Part shown: piece after piece, positions 34,491 through 46,696 of the stretch | Layout of the letters: each line of letters begins with the position of its first letter | How positions within the stretch are numbered: position 1 is the first letter of the stretch | Assembly: GCA_965649825.1 (NCBI GenBank) | Contig: OZ287702.1 | Span: forward strand, 558,001-622,000 | DNA: 64,000 nucleotides | Reading direction: 5' to 3' | Source of the DNA: Penicillus capitatus | Taxonomy: Eukaryota > Chlorophyta | Notes under the pieces: model-generated | Database searches by the model: none | The model's input: the letters and a program-made list of their open reading frames with translations, nothing else | Told to the model about the DNA's origin: nothing | Translations under genes and position numbers: made by a program

Positions 34491-35392
34491 GCCATAGAGT
34501 GTAAGACGAATGTTTAGTGAAAGCGAATCGATGAAACATGCATCGCGGCAACACAACAGGAGAAGTCGACGTCGACGCAGTCTATCATGTAGAGTGAGAC
34601 ATCGATCACACGCGAAAGATTGCATTTACGCAAGTGTATAGAGAGAACTTGAGTTACGGACGTTACCTTTAGAATCCTAGCATCTCCCGGCTATCCAATC
34701 GTATCGTAAATTCTGCTGTCCGTTTAGATGTATTCTCTGAACGATTGCTGGATTCCTCCCGACACTGAGGGTGCTCTTGAAGACTAGCGACAAGGCGACT
34801 CTTAGCGATAACAGGATGTTTCTAAGGCGTGACGTGTTGTGCCCTGAGCGAAGGGTCCTAGAAAATCTACTAAAAGACTGCTGTATCGAGAAATGGAAGC
34901 TAATGTGACAAGAGTGCATTTTATATCATATCCCTTGTAAGAACGCCATGACACGATTCCTATCTATTGTCTGAAAATAACATGCAACGTGCTTGAGTTT
35001 CAATCGAGAAGCTAAAAGTGAAAAGAAATCGATCGTGTGGACGACGAGTTGTGGGAAAACACCACGAGAGAAACAAGTTTGCTGCCGCCCACACAATCCT
35101 AGACAAACGGGAATGACAAACACGACGATCGTTTGAGATTTAGAAAAAAAAAACACTGGAACTGGGCCAGACAAAGCTGACATGCAAATGTGTCGCCTAG
35201 CCCTAATGTTAGTTAATGATATGATGGATATCCTCATAGTACAAGAAAAAGATTACTTGAAACTTGGAACGTAATGAATGAGGCATGTTTGTTCTTGCTT
35301 CCCCGACCTGTTCTTGAATTCTATGAACTGCCTTTGTCGGCAGCGACTGTTAAAGTGGACAGCGACTGCTAAGCACGATGCTCGATCGTGAC
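34491..35392. other. Intergenic, no gene seen
   Basis: Unique sequence between the pseudogene and the 3' end of PBH-A. No recognisable frame. Confidence 0.55.
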
Positions 35393-38300
35393 TCAGACTT
35401 CCGATCGGTTGTCGTTCAGATATGTATTGGAAGCTGCAGGTGTTGGGTCGTGAGACGGAGTAAGCCATTCCTTTGCTTTACTAAACAGATACCGCACGAT
35501 GTAGCATTGGTATATATGCCATGGACCGCGGTTTTGATCATACTCGACGCCTTCCAGATGCAACACCGCTCTGAGATACTGCGACCCGATCGCAGCGAAA
35601 TACAAACAACAAAATGCAAAGAACGAAACGTTTCCCGCCAAAACAAGCGCCGTTATGAGCATCCGCACCCCGTTATTTGAAACTTGGTCATCGGCAAAGA
35701 AAAGACTTGAGACAAAAGTCATGAGAGTGATTAGCTGCGACAGCGCCTCGATTCTATTGAGATCCTCGAATTCCTCTCGATAGGGACACAACGCCGTGTG
35801 GAAATAGAGAGCAACGACAAGGATGAGGATGATCAACACATGTTGGAGATAGACACCCAATGGATAGGAGAAAACAACAACGCTGACAAGGATGGCTTTT
35901 CGAAACATAACGAGCGATTCCCACAAGACGAATCGCTTTTTGTAAGAGCGATGCAAAAACCCGGCCACTTCGAAAATCCATTCCCTTCCTCGAGGATTAC
36001 GAGCGTATCGCAGCACGAGGAAAGCGGCGATCGCTGGGAAACCGATGGTGAAACAGGCGAAGTACGGTATACCGACGGCAAATGTTATCAGACCGTGTGT
36101 CCCTTTGTAGCACTCGATGTCTGTATCTGCTGCCCAGAACTGCGACACGGAATCCTCTTCTGTATTGGGCGAGGCATACACGTTGACGCAGTTGAGGAAA
36201 CTAACGAGCGTTCTGGTGATGGAAAGAAAGCTGATGTAGCATACGGCAAACACACTGAGAATCACTTTCCTTACGAAAAAGCTCTGCCTTTCTCCCGCTT
36301 TTCTCATCGCCATAACTGCCCAGAACACGGCGAAAAAGAGCATGGCTGCCAGTGGAAGCGCCAGACGGACGAGAGCGCTGACAAGGACGCGTTTGATCGA
36401 TGCCTCTTCGGAGACCAGACAATCGACGGAACGCCGAACTGTCTCCGTCGTCACAGCACCAAGAAACTCTGCACAACCGAACACATCATGTGCTGAGCGC
36501 ATCAGACGGCGAAGGCACTCACCTGCAGATTTGAAGAAACCCCTCAGTGTCTTCGACCAGTCTACACTAAGAGCGACTGCCGTAGCAATCACCTGCATAT
36601 AGTTCACCATGATCTACAGAAGCGTATGTCTAGGGGAGTGACAGAAGAAAGGAGGGACAGTCTCACCTTGAACAGATCCACCACTTTCCACTTACACAGT
36701 TCGGCGTCGTCCTCCACATCTTCCACGTTGTCGATGAGCTGAGATGCCGACGGCGTGCCGCGGGCCTCGCGACTGAGGGAGAGCATCATTCCCAGTTCGA
36801 TATGGGTCGGCATTCGGCGCAAGACCATGCCAGAAGATCGATCGAGTTGCTTCCGGACTCTTCTTCTCTGCCGCGTTGCCGATAGACCGTCCGTCGATAC
36901 CGACGTACCTCGAACCGTAAAGCTCGCCATGCCTAAAAGAATCACCAGAGATGCCATAACCATGAAGACGCTTCCGGCCTCTGTCGTGCATTTCACGCAT
37001 GCATTGTTGTGTGATGTGCCGTAGCCTGGCGCACAGGATGCACAGAGAGGGCCCTCATGACCCTAAGAGCACCAAATGATGACGACCAGGCGAGTGCACG
37101 AGGTACCTCTTTGCACTGCGCCTTGGTGTAGTTCGCCGCAAAGGCCGGATCCAACGTGCAGTTCTCGATGGCCTTCGTCGCCTCGGACAGTGCCTGGTTT
37201 CTTCCCTCGAAGTCACATGCATCGGTCAAGACGCATTTGGCGAGATGCGTCGAACAGGGTGATGCATGCCAGTATCCCTTTTCTGGCCATATCACACGCG
37301 ACTCGCACTTTCCATTCTCTGGACAGGGATGGCATTCCTTCTCGTATGGCGCGAAGGTATAGGTCGCCGGGGAACACTGCTCGCAGAACGTGCCATTCCC
37401 TGATGCGATCTCCCCAATGACGCAGCGCTTTACGTGAACGACGATCTGGAAGCCTTCGAAATTGGTTTCAGTAAAGTTGACGAGCACGAGATAGGTATTG
37501 GGCGGCGCAAAGCCAACGGCAGTGATATTTCCGCCGCTTTCGTTGAGCGGCACGCGAATCGATCCAGGAAAGAATCCATCTGGCGACGTCATGTCAGCAA
37601 AGACAGTGAGATCAGTCGCGCCGATGGCTGGTCCCTGTCCCAACTCGTCGACAGCTTGCATCGATATCATTGGCAGCGCCGTTCCGCTGCGGTGGCCATA
37701 GACAATATACCGGTTTTCTCCCTCAACCGTCACGTTCTGCTCTTCTTTTTTGAATAGCTCCCTACGGATTCGGGAGGCATAGGATCCGACGTCATCTCCG
37801 TACAGCGCAGCGCTGTTCTCTTTCCAAGTTGGGCAGTGGATCGCGCTCAAGTTCAGTCGATCGGATGACTGCCACGGCGTCGACACAGTCTTGTTCTTCT
37901 GCCGTGGTGTTGGAAGACAATTGACGTGTATGTTCTTGACACTGCTGACGAAGACAGCACCGCCTGCGACGTCGGCACGGTTGTTCGTAAAGATGGTGTC
38001 GAATAGCGCCACCGTCGTGCAATTGGACTGGGAATCGGCACAGTCCAGCAGATGTGCCCGATCGGCAATATGGAGACCTCCTAAGCAAACACCGACGTCG
38101 TCCATCTGTGCTATGAAATCGATGAGAGATTACCTCCGTTACGAGCACGATTGCCGTGAAAAGTGCAGTTCTGTAGGAGCACGTCGTGTCTCAGCCGGTC
38201 ACGCGAATCGAAAGCGAGAGCACCGCCTCGTGCGTCTGCTGAATTTTCTGCAAACGTGCACTCTGCGCACCAAATGGACGAGGATTCGTTGCCGTTCAGA

Positions 38301-41300
38301 GCACCGCCGCTGTTTCCCGCACTGCAGCCCGTGACCCGAATACGTCTGCCTCTGAACGACGACTCAAGTACCGCCATCGCTCCTCCGTTCGCTGCTCGAC
38401 CTCTCCCCATTCGAGTTTCCTCTACGGAAAGGTCACTCATCGACACGAGCGAAAAGAATCCGCCGTTGGAAGATGCCGTTCCGTTGTTGAACTCCGACCG
38501 GGTGACATTCAGTTCCGAGTTGCTCAAGAAGAAGGTGCCGCCGCTGTCGGTGCTTGTATTGTTATCGAATCGGCCTTCGACGATGCTTCCGTTCGTCCAT
38601 ACCGTTTGATACACAGCACCTCCTCTGACGCCAGTATTGTTCTGGAAACGAGATCGCACGAGATCGAAGGTGGATTTTTCGAAATAAAGGGCGCCACCGA
38701 CGCCGGTGGCGGCATTGCCGTCGGCAATCATACCATTCCCAGAAAACCTCGTCCTCTCGGCCAAGATGCCGCCGCCATTTCCGTCGGCACGATTTGCAAC
38801 CACTGTGAGATTCGACACAGATGCCGTCACATTTATAAGAAGCATCGCTCCGCCATTCTCTGTGGAATGGCAATCTTGGAGCGTCGAATCTTGAAGACTT
38901 AGTGGTCCGTCAATCACACTTAAGCATCCACCTTGAATAGCTTCGCCGTTCTGCATTTTGGTTTCTCGAATAACGACACTGCTGTTTTTTCGTGAGTAAA
39001 TGAATCCTCCCTCTTCTGCCGTACCGGCGGCAAAGGTGCAACGATCGAAGTGCGCCACCGACCTCTCAACGTGGATGATACCCGCTTCCACGACGGCTGC
39101 ACTGTTCAGAAAAGAGACATTCGTATAATACGCCGTGGAGTTTGGCTCCTGAAAGATCGTCCCTCCGCTGTCGGCGCTATTATTCCGCAGAACTGAGTTG
39201 CTAAGAGTGAGAAACGACAAGAACCGGACGAAGATGACTCCTCCGTGATCTCCGGCGCTGTTGTACTGTGCCACCAATCGATCGCCAGTAATATTCGAGT
39301 ACTCTGCAAACAGACATGCGCCATCATCGTCTGCTCGGTTCAGCGTCATGGTGATATTGTACAAGTCGACGACGGCATTGACAAGACGCATACCGGCTCC
39401 ATCGACTTCAGAATGACATCCGCGTAGGGTGACATTTCGCACGGCGAAGTTGCCATCGTGCGCATAGAGACACCCGCCGTCATTGGCAGTGGCATTCTGG
39501 ATCATCGAGTCGCTGATGGAAACGGTGGCATTGTCGCGGATAGCGATGAATCCACCATTCTGAGCACTGCCATTCGTGAAGGTGCATTCTGTAAAGTTCA
39601 CAACGGATGCATAGAAGCGCAGCGATCCACCGTTTTCGGTCGCCAGATTGTCGGCAAAGTGGACGGCGGCGAAATTGCCCTCGGAGTTCTTCCGCGCATA
39701 GACAGCGCCACCAGAACGCGCCTTGTTCTGTTTGAAGGACGCATTGCGCAATGTCAAAAGTGTCTTCTCCTGTAAATGTATCGCCCCTCCAGCGTCTTCC
39801 GATTCGTTATCGGTCATGGTCACGCTCTCTCCGTCAATCGACGCGTTTGCGGCATAGATACCGCCGCCATCTTCGATCGCTCTTGCGAAAGAGACGTTCA
39901 CATCTGATAGGTCCGTTGACGTGCGCTGCAAGAACATCGCGCCGCCTTCTCGCTGTGACGAGCAGCTTCTCAGAGAGGACCGATTGAGCTTAAGGTGGCC
40001 TTCGAGTGACCATAGACACCCACCGCCATCTTCTCCTTCGGCATCTTCGAAGGTCGAATCTCGGACGTCGACAGTGGAGTTGTCTCGCGCGTAGACGAAG
40101 CCTCCTCGTTCTGCTTTGCCCAAAGAGAAATCACAGCGATCGACCCACACCGTCGAGTTTCGCAGATAGAGCGATCCGCCTTGTTTTTTGGCGAAGTTGC
40201 CGCTGAGGTTCACATCGGTGAAGTGTCCAGATGCTTCGGCAGCGAAGTAGCCTGCACCTCCATGGTGATCTGCCGAGTTGTTGCGAAAACGACAGTCAAT
40301 CAAGCTGCACGTGGCTTTGTCCGTCACATAGACAGCTCCTCCCTGCGATTCGGCAAAATTGAAGGCAAAACGGCAATCGCTGATGCTGGCCGAACTGTCC
40401 GGTCCAAGGTAGAGCGCCCCTCCTCGGTCTGCCTTGTTGCTTTGGAACAACGAATTCCGCATCAGCACGTCAGATTCTTCAGCGTGGACGACTGTTCCTT
40501 CTCGGCCTTCGTTGTTTCGAAAGGTGCAATCGCTGATCGTGCCATTGGAACGGTTCGTGAGATGGATGCAGGCGGCACGCGAATGGAATGTTTCCCCATG
40601 AAGGACCAAATTGTGCTCCACGTGTGACGTCTTCAATTTCAACGATCCGCCATCCACGTGAATGATCTCCACATGGTTGTTTTCAGCACGAATGCTTTTC
40701 GCCGAAGTGGCCGATCCGCTCGGAGCGTACAACATCACTGGCGATTGATCTGTCCCTTCCATTCGACGATTCCCTTCGAATGTGCAGTTCGTCAATCGAT
40801 TGTGCGATGACATAAAGGCACCGCAGATGCTGCCCGAGCACACATTGTCCGCAAAGATGACGTCCGTCATCTCCAGATCCGAGCAAGAATCCCTCGTCGA
40901 TCGAATGCCAACGGCGTCGGACAATTGGTTTCTGCTGAAGCGAACGTGGTGCAGAGCGACGACGCCTGGACGTCGGGTCTTTCCAAAACTGCATCCTTCG
41001 ACTTCGACGATAGACTTTCTCTCCGAGCCGACACTGAAGTTGCACTTTCTGAACTGCAGATTCGCAAGCGTAACGCCAGGTGCCCTAAACAACACCATCA
41101 CTGAATGCACGATAAGAGTCGAAGAGGCTGTTACCTGACGTGAAAGACCCCAATGTCGTCACTGGGACAGGCGAACACTGCCTTCTTGCGTGCTCGAGGA
41201 AAGGTGCCTTCCATGACTGTCGCATTCTTTACGTAGCCGCTGATCGTCAGTGGCCGGGGTAGTGTGATACGAGACGATGGTCGAATGGGATGCGCCACAT

Positions 41301-41907
41301 CCAGGAGCAGCACGCTGCCATCTGTCATACAGTTGACGACGCTTTGCAGATCGTTGTCGAGGGCATCGAGAGGATCATCGCCGACTCTCCACGACTTCGT
41401 CTGCTCGTCGAAGTACGAGGCGATTTGCGCATCTGTCAACGAGCAGGTATACTCTGAAAAGACACGTCGCCGTGTCATAGTTTGTCAACCTGAATGCTTA
41501 GAGTTGGCAAAAGGTGACGGTACCTTCGATATTCGATGCATCATCTGCGGACTGTAGCAATCCGCGTGGCTTCAGCCTTGGAACGGTTGGGCTTGGGTTT
41601 ACGTTTTCCTTATCAGTAAAACTGAGCGCCGTCGTTTGAAGCCCTGTCTTCGGGGGATGATGTCGAAATGTAGCGTCGAGGTTTGTCGCCGCCGCCGGCA
41701 ACTGCAAAGGCTTTTTTGCAACTGCGAGATACACGGAGAAGCGTTGGTCGAACCGCCGTAAACTGCATTTGTTAAGAACGACGCACTTTCGTGTTCCGCA
41801 CTAGATGTCCGAAGAGCTTGGGTATCTTCCTGCACTGGGTCTGGATTCATTGCAGCCAAAGCTCGCAGAAATAGAAACAATAGCAGAAAGACGGAAGATT
41901 TCGCCAT
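35393..41907 (-). CDS. PBH-A: giant beta-helix / Cys-rich / multi-helix membrane surface protein
   Basis: Seven exons (41764-41907, 41524-41701, 41135-41453, 38134-41084, 37107-38110, 36667-37062, 35393-36613) keep one frame for 2070 aa. The start at 41907 gives a signal peptide (MAKSSVFLLLFLFLRALAA); an upstream in-frame ATG at 41988 is less likely. A short Cys domain (YTCSLTDAQIASYF, VNCMTDGS) precedes about 980 aa (about 215-1195) of repeats with GGA(I/L/V)Y and FxxN motifs, the pattern of Chlamydia Pmp-type right-handed beta-helices. Then come SPDGFFPGSI, the Cys-rich block with CPENGKC and GYWHASPCSTH, CASCAPGYG, and 8-9 hydrophobic helices (about 1555-2000), ending in a short polar tail. 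It is probably a cell-surface adhesin, receptor or channel; function is not shown by the sequence. The intron between exons 4 and 5 appears to be only 23 nt. Confidence 0.85.
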
Positions 41908-43429
41908 TCGTGGAATCAGAAACTCGAAATCTTCAAAAAAGCCGCAGCACAAATGCCATATCCGGGCCACGACTTTATCCTGTCCCAACCATCATACTTG
42001 ACGCGACAGATGAATAAGCGCGTACTACGTCACGGCGATCTCTGCCTCCTGAAAGCAGGTTTGCATAAAAACGTTGGTTCTTATTTCTTATTCAGACTCT
42101 GATTTCAATCCATCACTCCTGTGCGGAGAATGCGATTCATACTTTACTTGCAATCGAAAGGACGATTCACAAAGGCACCTCTATCTTTGCGTTCTTTGAC
42201 GGTCAATGACTTGTCGAGTACCATCGTTTTCTCAATGCGACGTCATCCTCGGCACTTTTATACGATCGAGCACTACCCTCGTTCTCACTACTCGCAATAT
42301 TCAGACTCTTATTGCATAGTTGCCACAAAAGGGCGTTTTTCGTCCGGACATTCTTGACATGATCTAGTGGTGATTACGTTATTGTTGCTGTCTTAGGGAC
42401 AGCTGTTCGCTTCCATGAGGACAGCTGTCATCGTCTACCTATATAAACAATCCATTATCACGCATTCTACTCCCTGTAATCCGTGTGTTTGCGGCAATAC
42501 ACCTCGACGGTTGCAATCCTTAGAATAGGACACAAAAGGTGACATGTTTCGGTTTCTATACTACCGCTGATTTTTAGTAATGATTTAGTCAAGTCCTGCG
42601 TTAAAGTATGGTTCTTCGGATGTAAAATGCTGCACGAGTCTGTTTATGTATGCGATATCGATATGCTGTCACATAAGAGTTGTACAATGGTTGCGCTTTT
42701 ACATCCATTGTTTGTTTTATGACAAGACCATCACTGGATGGAGGACACGACATTCACATCCAAGTAGGTCTGTAGTGCAGGGCAAACGAATTGACAAATC
42801 CGAATATATAAAGCATTCACCCGGTGTTCTTTGTGAGTAGATCTCACAAGGTGAAAATAGTGTTGGCGTTTGCTCTGTGATGTGAACGGATGTGACAGTC
42901 CGTTGGGCGATAGTAAAATGCACTGTGAACTGAGGTTATGTGAATTTTTTTATATTCTCGTAAGAGTTTGGACAATACTTCGGCAGCAATAGGATGTTCG
43001 GTTAGACCTTCGCCGATTGAAGAATTGTTTTTGCTAACATAATCCAAAAGAACTTGCGAATGTCAGAAGTCTCTCAGTCGAAAACCGATTCTCTTGACTC
43101 TTAAATTCAGCACCCCGCAAGAAATTCACGTTTACAAAACGAATTGACTGCTGATCGAGGTGTCGGTAGCGCATTGAACTATGTGAAGTCGTCGTCGATT
43201 GATCGATTCGATCTCACACCGATCGTCGTCCATTGATCGATTCGATTCGACTGACAGGTAATACGTTTTTCTTCGTTCGTGTGAAATGCACCGACCATCA
43301 CCAGCTGCCGGCGGCCAAAGGCTCCGGTGCCGCTTACTCTGGCTGATGGTGATGAAGTGACGTTGTCGCAACGGAAGTCTTTGTATATGCTGTCCCGGCC
43401 TTCGATGGGGTCGAGGGCGTTGTATGCGT
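41908..43429. other. Intergenic region between PBH-A and the pseudogene, no gene seen
   Basis: Part of the head-to-head interval between PBH-A and PBH-B, so promoter elements of PBH-A probably lie at its left end. I saw no clear TATA box near 41907. Small ORFs are scattered and lack protein-like composition. Confidence 0.5.
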
Positions 43430-43804
43430 TGTTTGGCATGCATCGTCCACGGCCGTACTGTCTTTTATTCATACGCAACCTGCCGCGAACGATAAGGTCC
43501 TACTCGCGCTACGCTGTTATTGCATTCCTAGAAAAGATGACGGCAAAGACCACCCACACAACCGTCGAATTTTCTTGTAGCTTGTTGAAAGCTCGCTGGA
43601 GTTCACAAAGAGCGTTGTTGGGGTAATACGGCTCGAACGAAAGGATTCCTTACGCTTGGAGCTGGACTTCACGTAGAACGCGAAAGTCCAAGCCGTCGAA
43701 ACTTCGGCAATTCGGATGTTTCACACTGTCGCGACATCAAACATCAGGATAGAAAGAAAGAACTTCGACGAAGACTACACGGCTTGTCCTCGCTACGAAA
43801 CCAT
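43430..43804 (-). pseudogene. Decayed copy of the 3843-4331 membrane protein gene
   Basis: Read on the minus strand from an ATG at 43804, the sequence follows the 3843 gene: ATGGTTTCG, then TAG where the gene has CAG (codon 4). Later segments such as the CTCCAGCGAGCTTTCAACAA region and the GTGTGG-TGGT-TT-GCCGT segment also match. A second stop occurs where the intact gene has TGG (in NAIAAW), and several indels break the frame. Similarity fades beyond about 43430. Identity is roughly 75-80% by eye, so it is older than the PBH pseudogene. Confidence 0.82.
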
Positions 43805-45427
43805 GTCAAAACTTTTTAGACGAATCAAGTCGAGAAGACATTTTTTGCAGCTAGACGCAGCTTATATAATTGTACGATTTGAATAAACCTCTTAATCCCG
43901 CCGATCTTTCCGATCTCTCTTCTGACGTTACAATAATTGCTCTCGTGTCTCTTGTGGTGGTTAAGGAGGAACTTGATTTATCCATATTTTTCAGATGTAA
44001 TGAGTTTTGGCGAATGGAAGAAAGCAGCGTTTGAGTAGCGTTTGGCCCTTTTTGTGTTGTCATTTAGCGGTACGTTCATGACGTAATTCAACGGGACTGC
44101 CTTGTTAAACAGACTTTGCGGCTGAGATCTGATCTGCGTTCCTAGGTTGTTATCCAATCGCACGCTGATTTTTGGTGTCTTGTTTTCCATACTGCTTGCT
44201 TGCTCTTATGGTGACCGAAAGCTTTTCAAATGCATCGATCGCGATTGCCTATGGACGGATAGACATTTCGTGCGTTTACTCCTCTGATTTTTGTTATCCT
44301 TAGTCGTCGTGCAATGCCTATTTGTGGCTGGACCGGCCTCCAACTTTGTCTTTCTGTTTTCGCGTGAGAACGATTAATGCGTTTTCTGTTTCTAAACCCA
44401 GATGTTGGCACCTCCATGTGTTTGGGATCGTGACAGCAACGTACAACAACCGCATACTTGCTATTTCTTGTGACTATATCACTTTTAAGTTATCGTTTGC
44501 TGCATCACTTGTACATACTTTTGAAACAGCAAAAGGAATTATTAACGTCCGTGACTGTTTTCTATCTAAATCGATGAAGTATACAAGTGTCTGTCCCCTT
44601 GACTGGTTAGCGCACACGTCGGTGCGAATACCTAAACTTCTAAAGTTATGATTTGGCTTATGGTCTTTGTAGGCTTAAAAGTGTGAATAGCCAGATCATT
44701 CTATATGTTAATTGGAAGGAAGACTACCTTTAATGCATAAAGGATCAGAAGATGCTGTTCTATTGACAACAAAAGCGCTGTTCATCGCTCTCCTAATGTC
44801 TACGATATTCTTGCCGTTGCAGATTGTCGGTCTACTAGATAGACTGTAGGCCGTAACACGTGTTTTCACGGTGTGTTGCGTCATAATTCGTTTATCTTAT
44901 TGCAGCGGATTGAGAGATGTGCCCATGTCACGCATCTTTAGACATAATGCTGGCGCAGTTAATCGTGTTGTCAAAAAGGAAGATTCCGAATTGCTCCATA
45001 CGTGCCAGTGTGCCCGCATTTGTTACAGCTTAGGAAAAAGGAGGAATGTAATTGCGACGTTAAATCCACTAAGGAAACGACGACATCTGAGGAGTGTCTT
45101 CTCATACTACAACACCCCTTAGTGTGCAGACCTGTCACCTCAGCATTTGATCATTGTACGCATAACCCTTTTATTCAACTTAACCGCCTGTCATTGTGGC
45201 TCAGATGCGCTTTGTGCTTAACAAGTAGTTGCTCTTCTTACTCAATTTGACCGCCATTGTGGTTGAGACAACGCTTTGTGCTTAACAAGCAACTCATTGC
45301 CTCACTTGCTAGTGATATGTGCTACACTTAACAGGGCTGAAATCACATAGAATTTGGTCAGATAGCCGGGCCCGCGCACCCGTAATTGATCCCGGACACT
45401 TAGAACGACAACCAGCTCAAGACACGA
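43805..45427. other. Intergenic, no gene seen
   Basis: A+T-richer than the surroundings. No coding frame recognised; ORFs at 44322-44651 and 44871-45122 have no supporting features. Confidence 0.5.
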
Positions 45428-45799
45428 TGACACCATCGCCATGGAAAATAAGACAGACCATGCAGAAACGAAACGGAAGATTCGATAGAGATGGCCTGAA
45501 CTTCGAAGACCTGTCCTCGGTCTCCGTATCCGAAACGCGATACGAAAGGACGTATAGCGATTCGCGTCATTTCACTCTAACACGGTCGATTTCTTATAGA
45601 CCGGATGAGTCGATCGGGCATCAACTTCGACGACCTCCCGCTTGTTCCCAATTCGCAACGCGAAAACGTCAGCAGTCATCGAGCAACACCATCGACGATG
45701 CGACTCACATACTCTCCCTGGATACCAAGCGACAAGAGTGCGAGGACTATGAATGCTGCCAATCGCATCGCCACGGCGAAAGAGCATAAACGCGTATGA
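45428..45799 (+). other. Possible short gene with two related halves, unidentified
   Basis: Two overlapping plus-strand frames contain related peptides. One frame (45428 onward) has GLNFEDLSSVSVSETRYERT and ends its similarity near SYRPDE. The other (45605-45799) has GINFDDLPLVPNSQRE and YSPWIPSDK. Their relatedness suggests an internal duplication of a coding unit split by an intron or frameshift. The splice that would join them was not found. Family unknown. Confidence 0.3.
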
Positions 45800-46696
45800 T
45801 TGGCGCACTGAGAGTTGTTGGCACCGCGCTGAGGGATTCTGGCGTGAGGTGTTACTCAGATGGTAAAGACAGCAGCATCATCCGCTGTGGGCAATGGCTA
45901 AGCTTCACCGACTCCGCTAAAGACGGCAACGTTCCACGAGAAGCGTCGCACGAACTTAAGATAGAGATCTCTGTTACATGTTCGACAGTAAAAAAATACA
46001 TTAGTCCATCAACGATAGAGATAGTTATTCACAAAATACTCGTCTCATCGACAGAATAAACAGAAAAGAACGTGAATTTGTAGTCACAAGTCGAAAAAAA
46101 GTTCTCTACCTCGATCCGAAGAACGGCTATTATCTCGAGTGGATGCCATTCGAAGCGAAAGACAAAGACGGACGCGACGGATGCTGTCGGTGCACAGGGT
46201 CATTCCCATGTAGTCGATTGAAGCGCTTAGCATCGACATTTCTTCAGAACAGACAACCGTCATAGAGTTTGAGCCTGTGCGCACCTGTATCGAAGCAATT
46301 TGCAGATTCTAACCCGCATTTTGCGCGAGGCGGCCAAAGCTCTGTTGGGATTCTAGAGGTCGCTGAAGACGAAGACGACAGAGACGTCGATCGCTGAATT
46401 TTTCGTAGAGACATCCGACAACCGATTCTCTCCTTTTTGACTGAGACGATTGCCTTAAACGACGTAGGCATGTCTCTGCGTTTTGTCGATTCCGCGGCGA
46501 AGAATCGTCGTGTGTCGACAGGAAGGCCGTTCGGCAGCATCGAGAGGTCCCGTCATCGATCGGACGTGTCTAGATGACGGACGTCTTCGAGGTCCATGAG
46601 CATCATTATCCTTGCATTCGACCATCGGTTGACAAACGCTGACTTCGTCCTGTTCGAAATTCGTTGGTTCGTTCGCACACGGCAAGTTTTCGGGCC
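45800..46696. other. Interval upstream of PBH-B
   Basis: Presumably contains the PBH-B promoter. Minus-strand ORFs at 46084-46284 and 46244-46540 are Ser/Arg-rich without known motifs and may be chance frames. No TATA box was recognised close to 46697. Confidence 0.4.

Noticed and set aside
35798-36496. 232-codon plus-strand ORF within PBH-A
   Set aside because: Antisense to the membrane-domain exon of PBH-A, which has clear helices and paralogs.
38111-41110. Bacterial (Chlamydiales) contamination suggested by Pmp-like repeats
   Set aside because: The repeat exon is joined by GT-AG introns with matching phases to exons encoding a eukaryote-type Cys-rich module and membrane domain. There is no autotransporter beta-barrel at the C-terminus.
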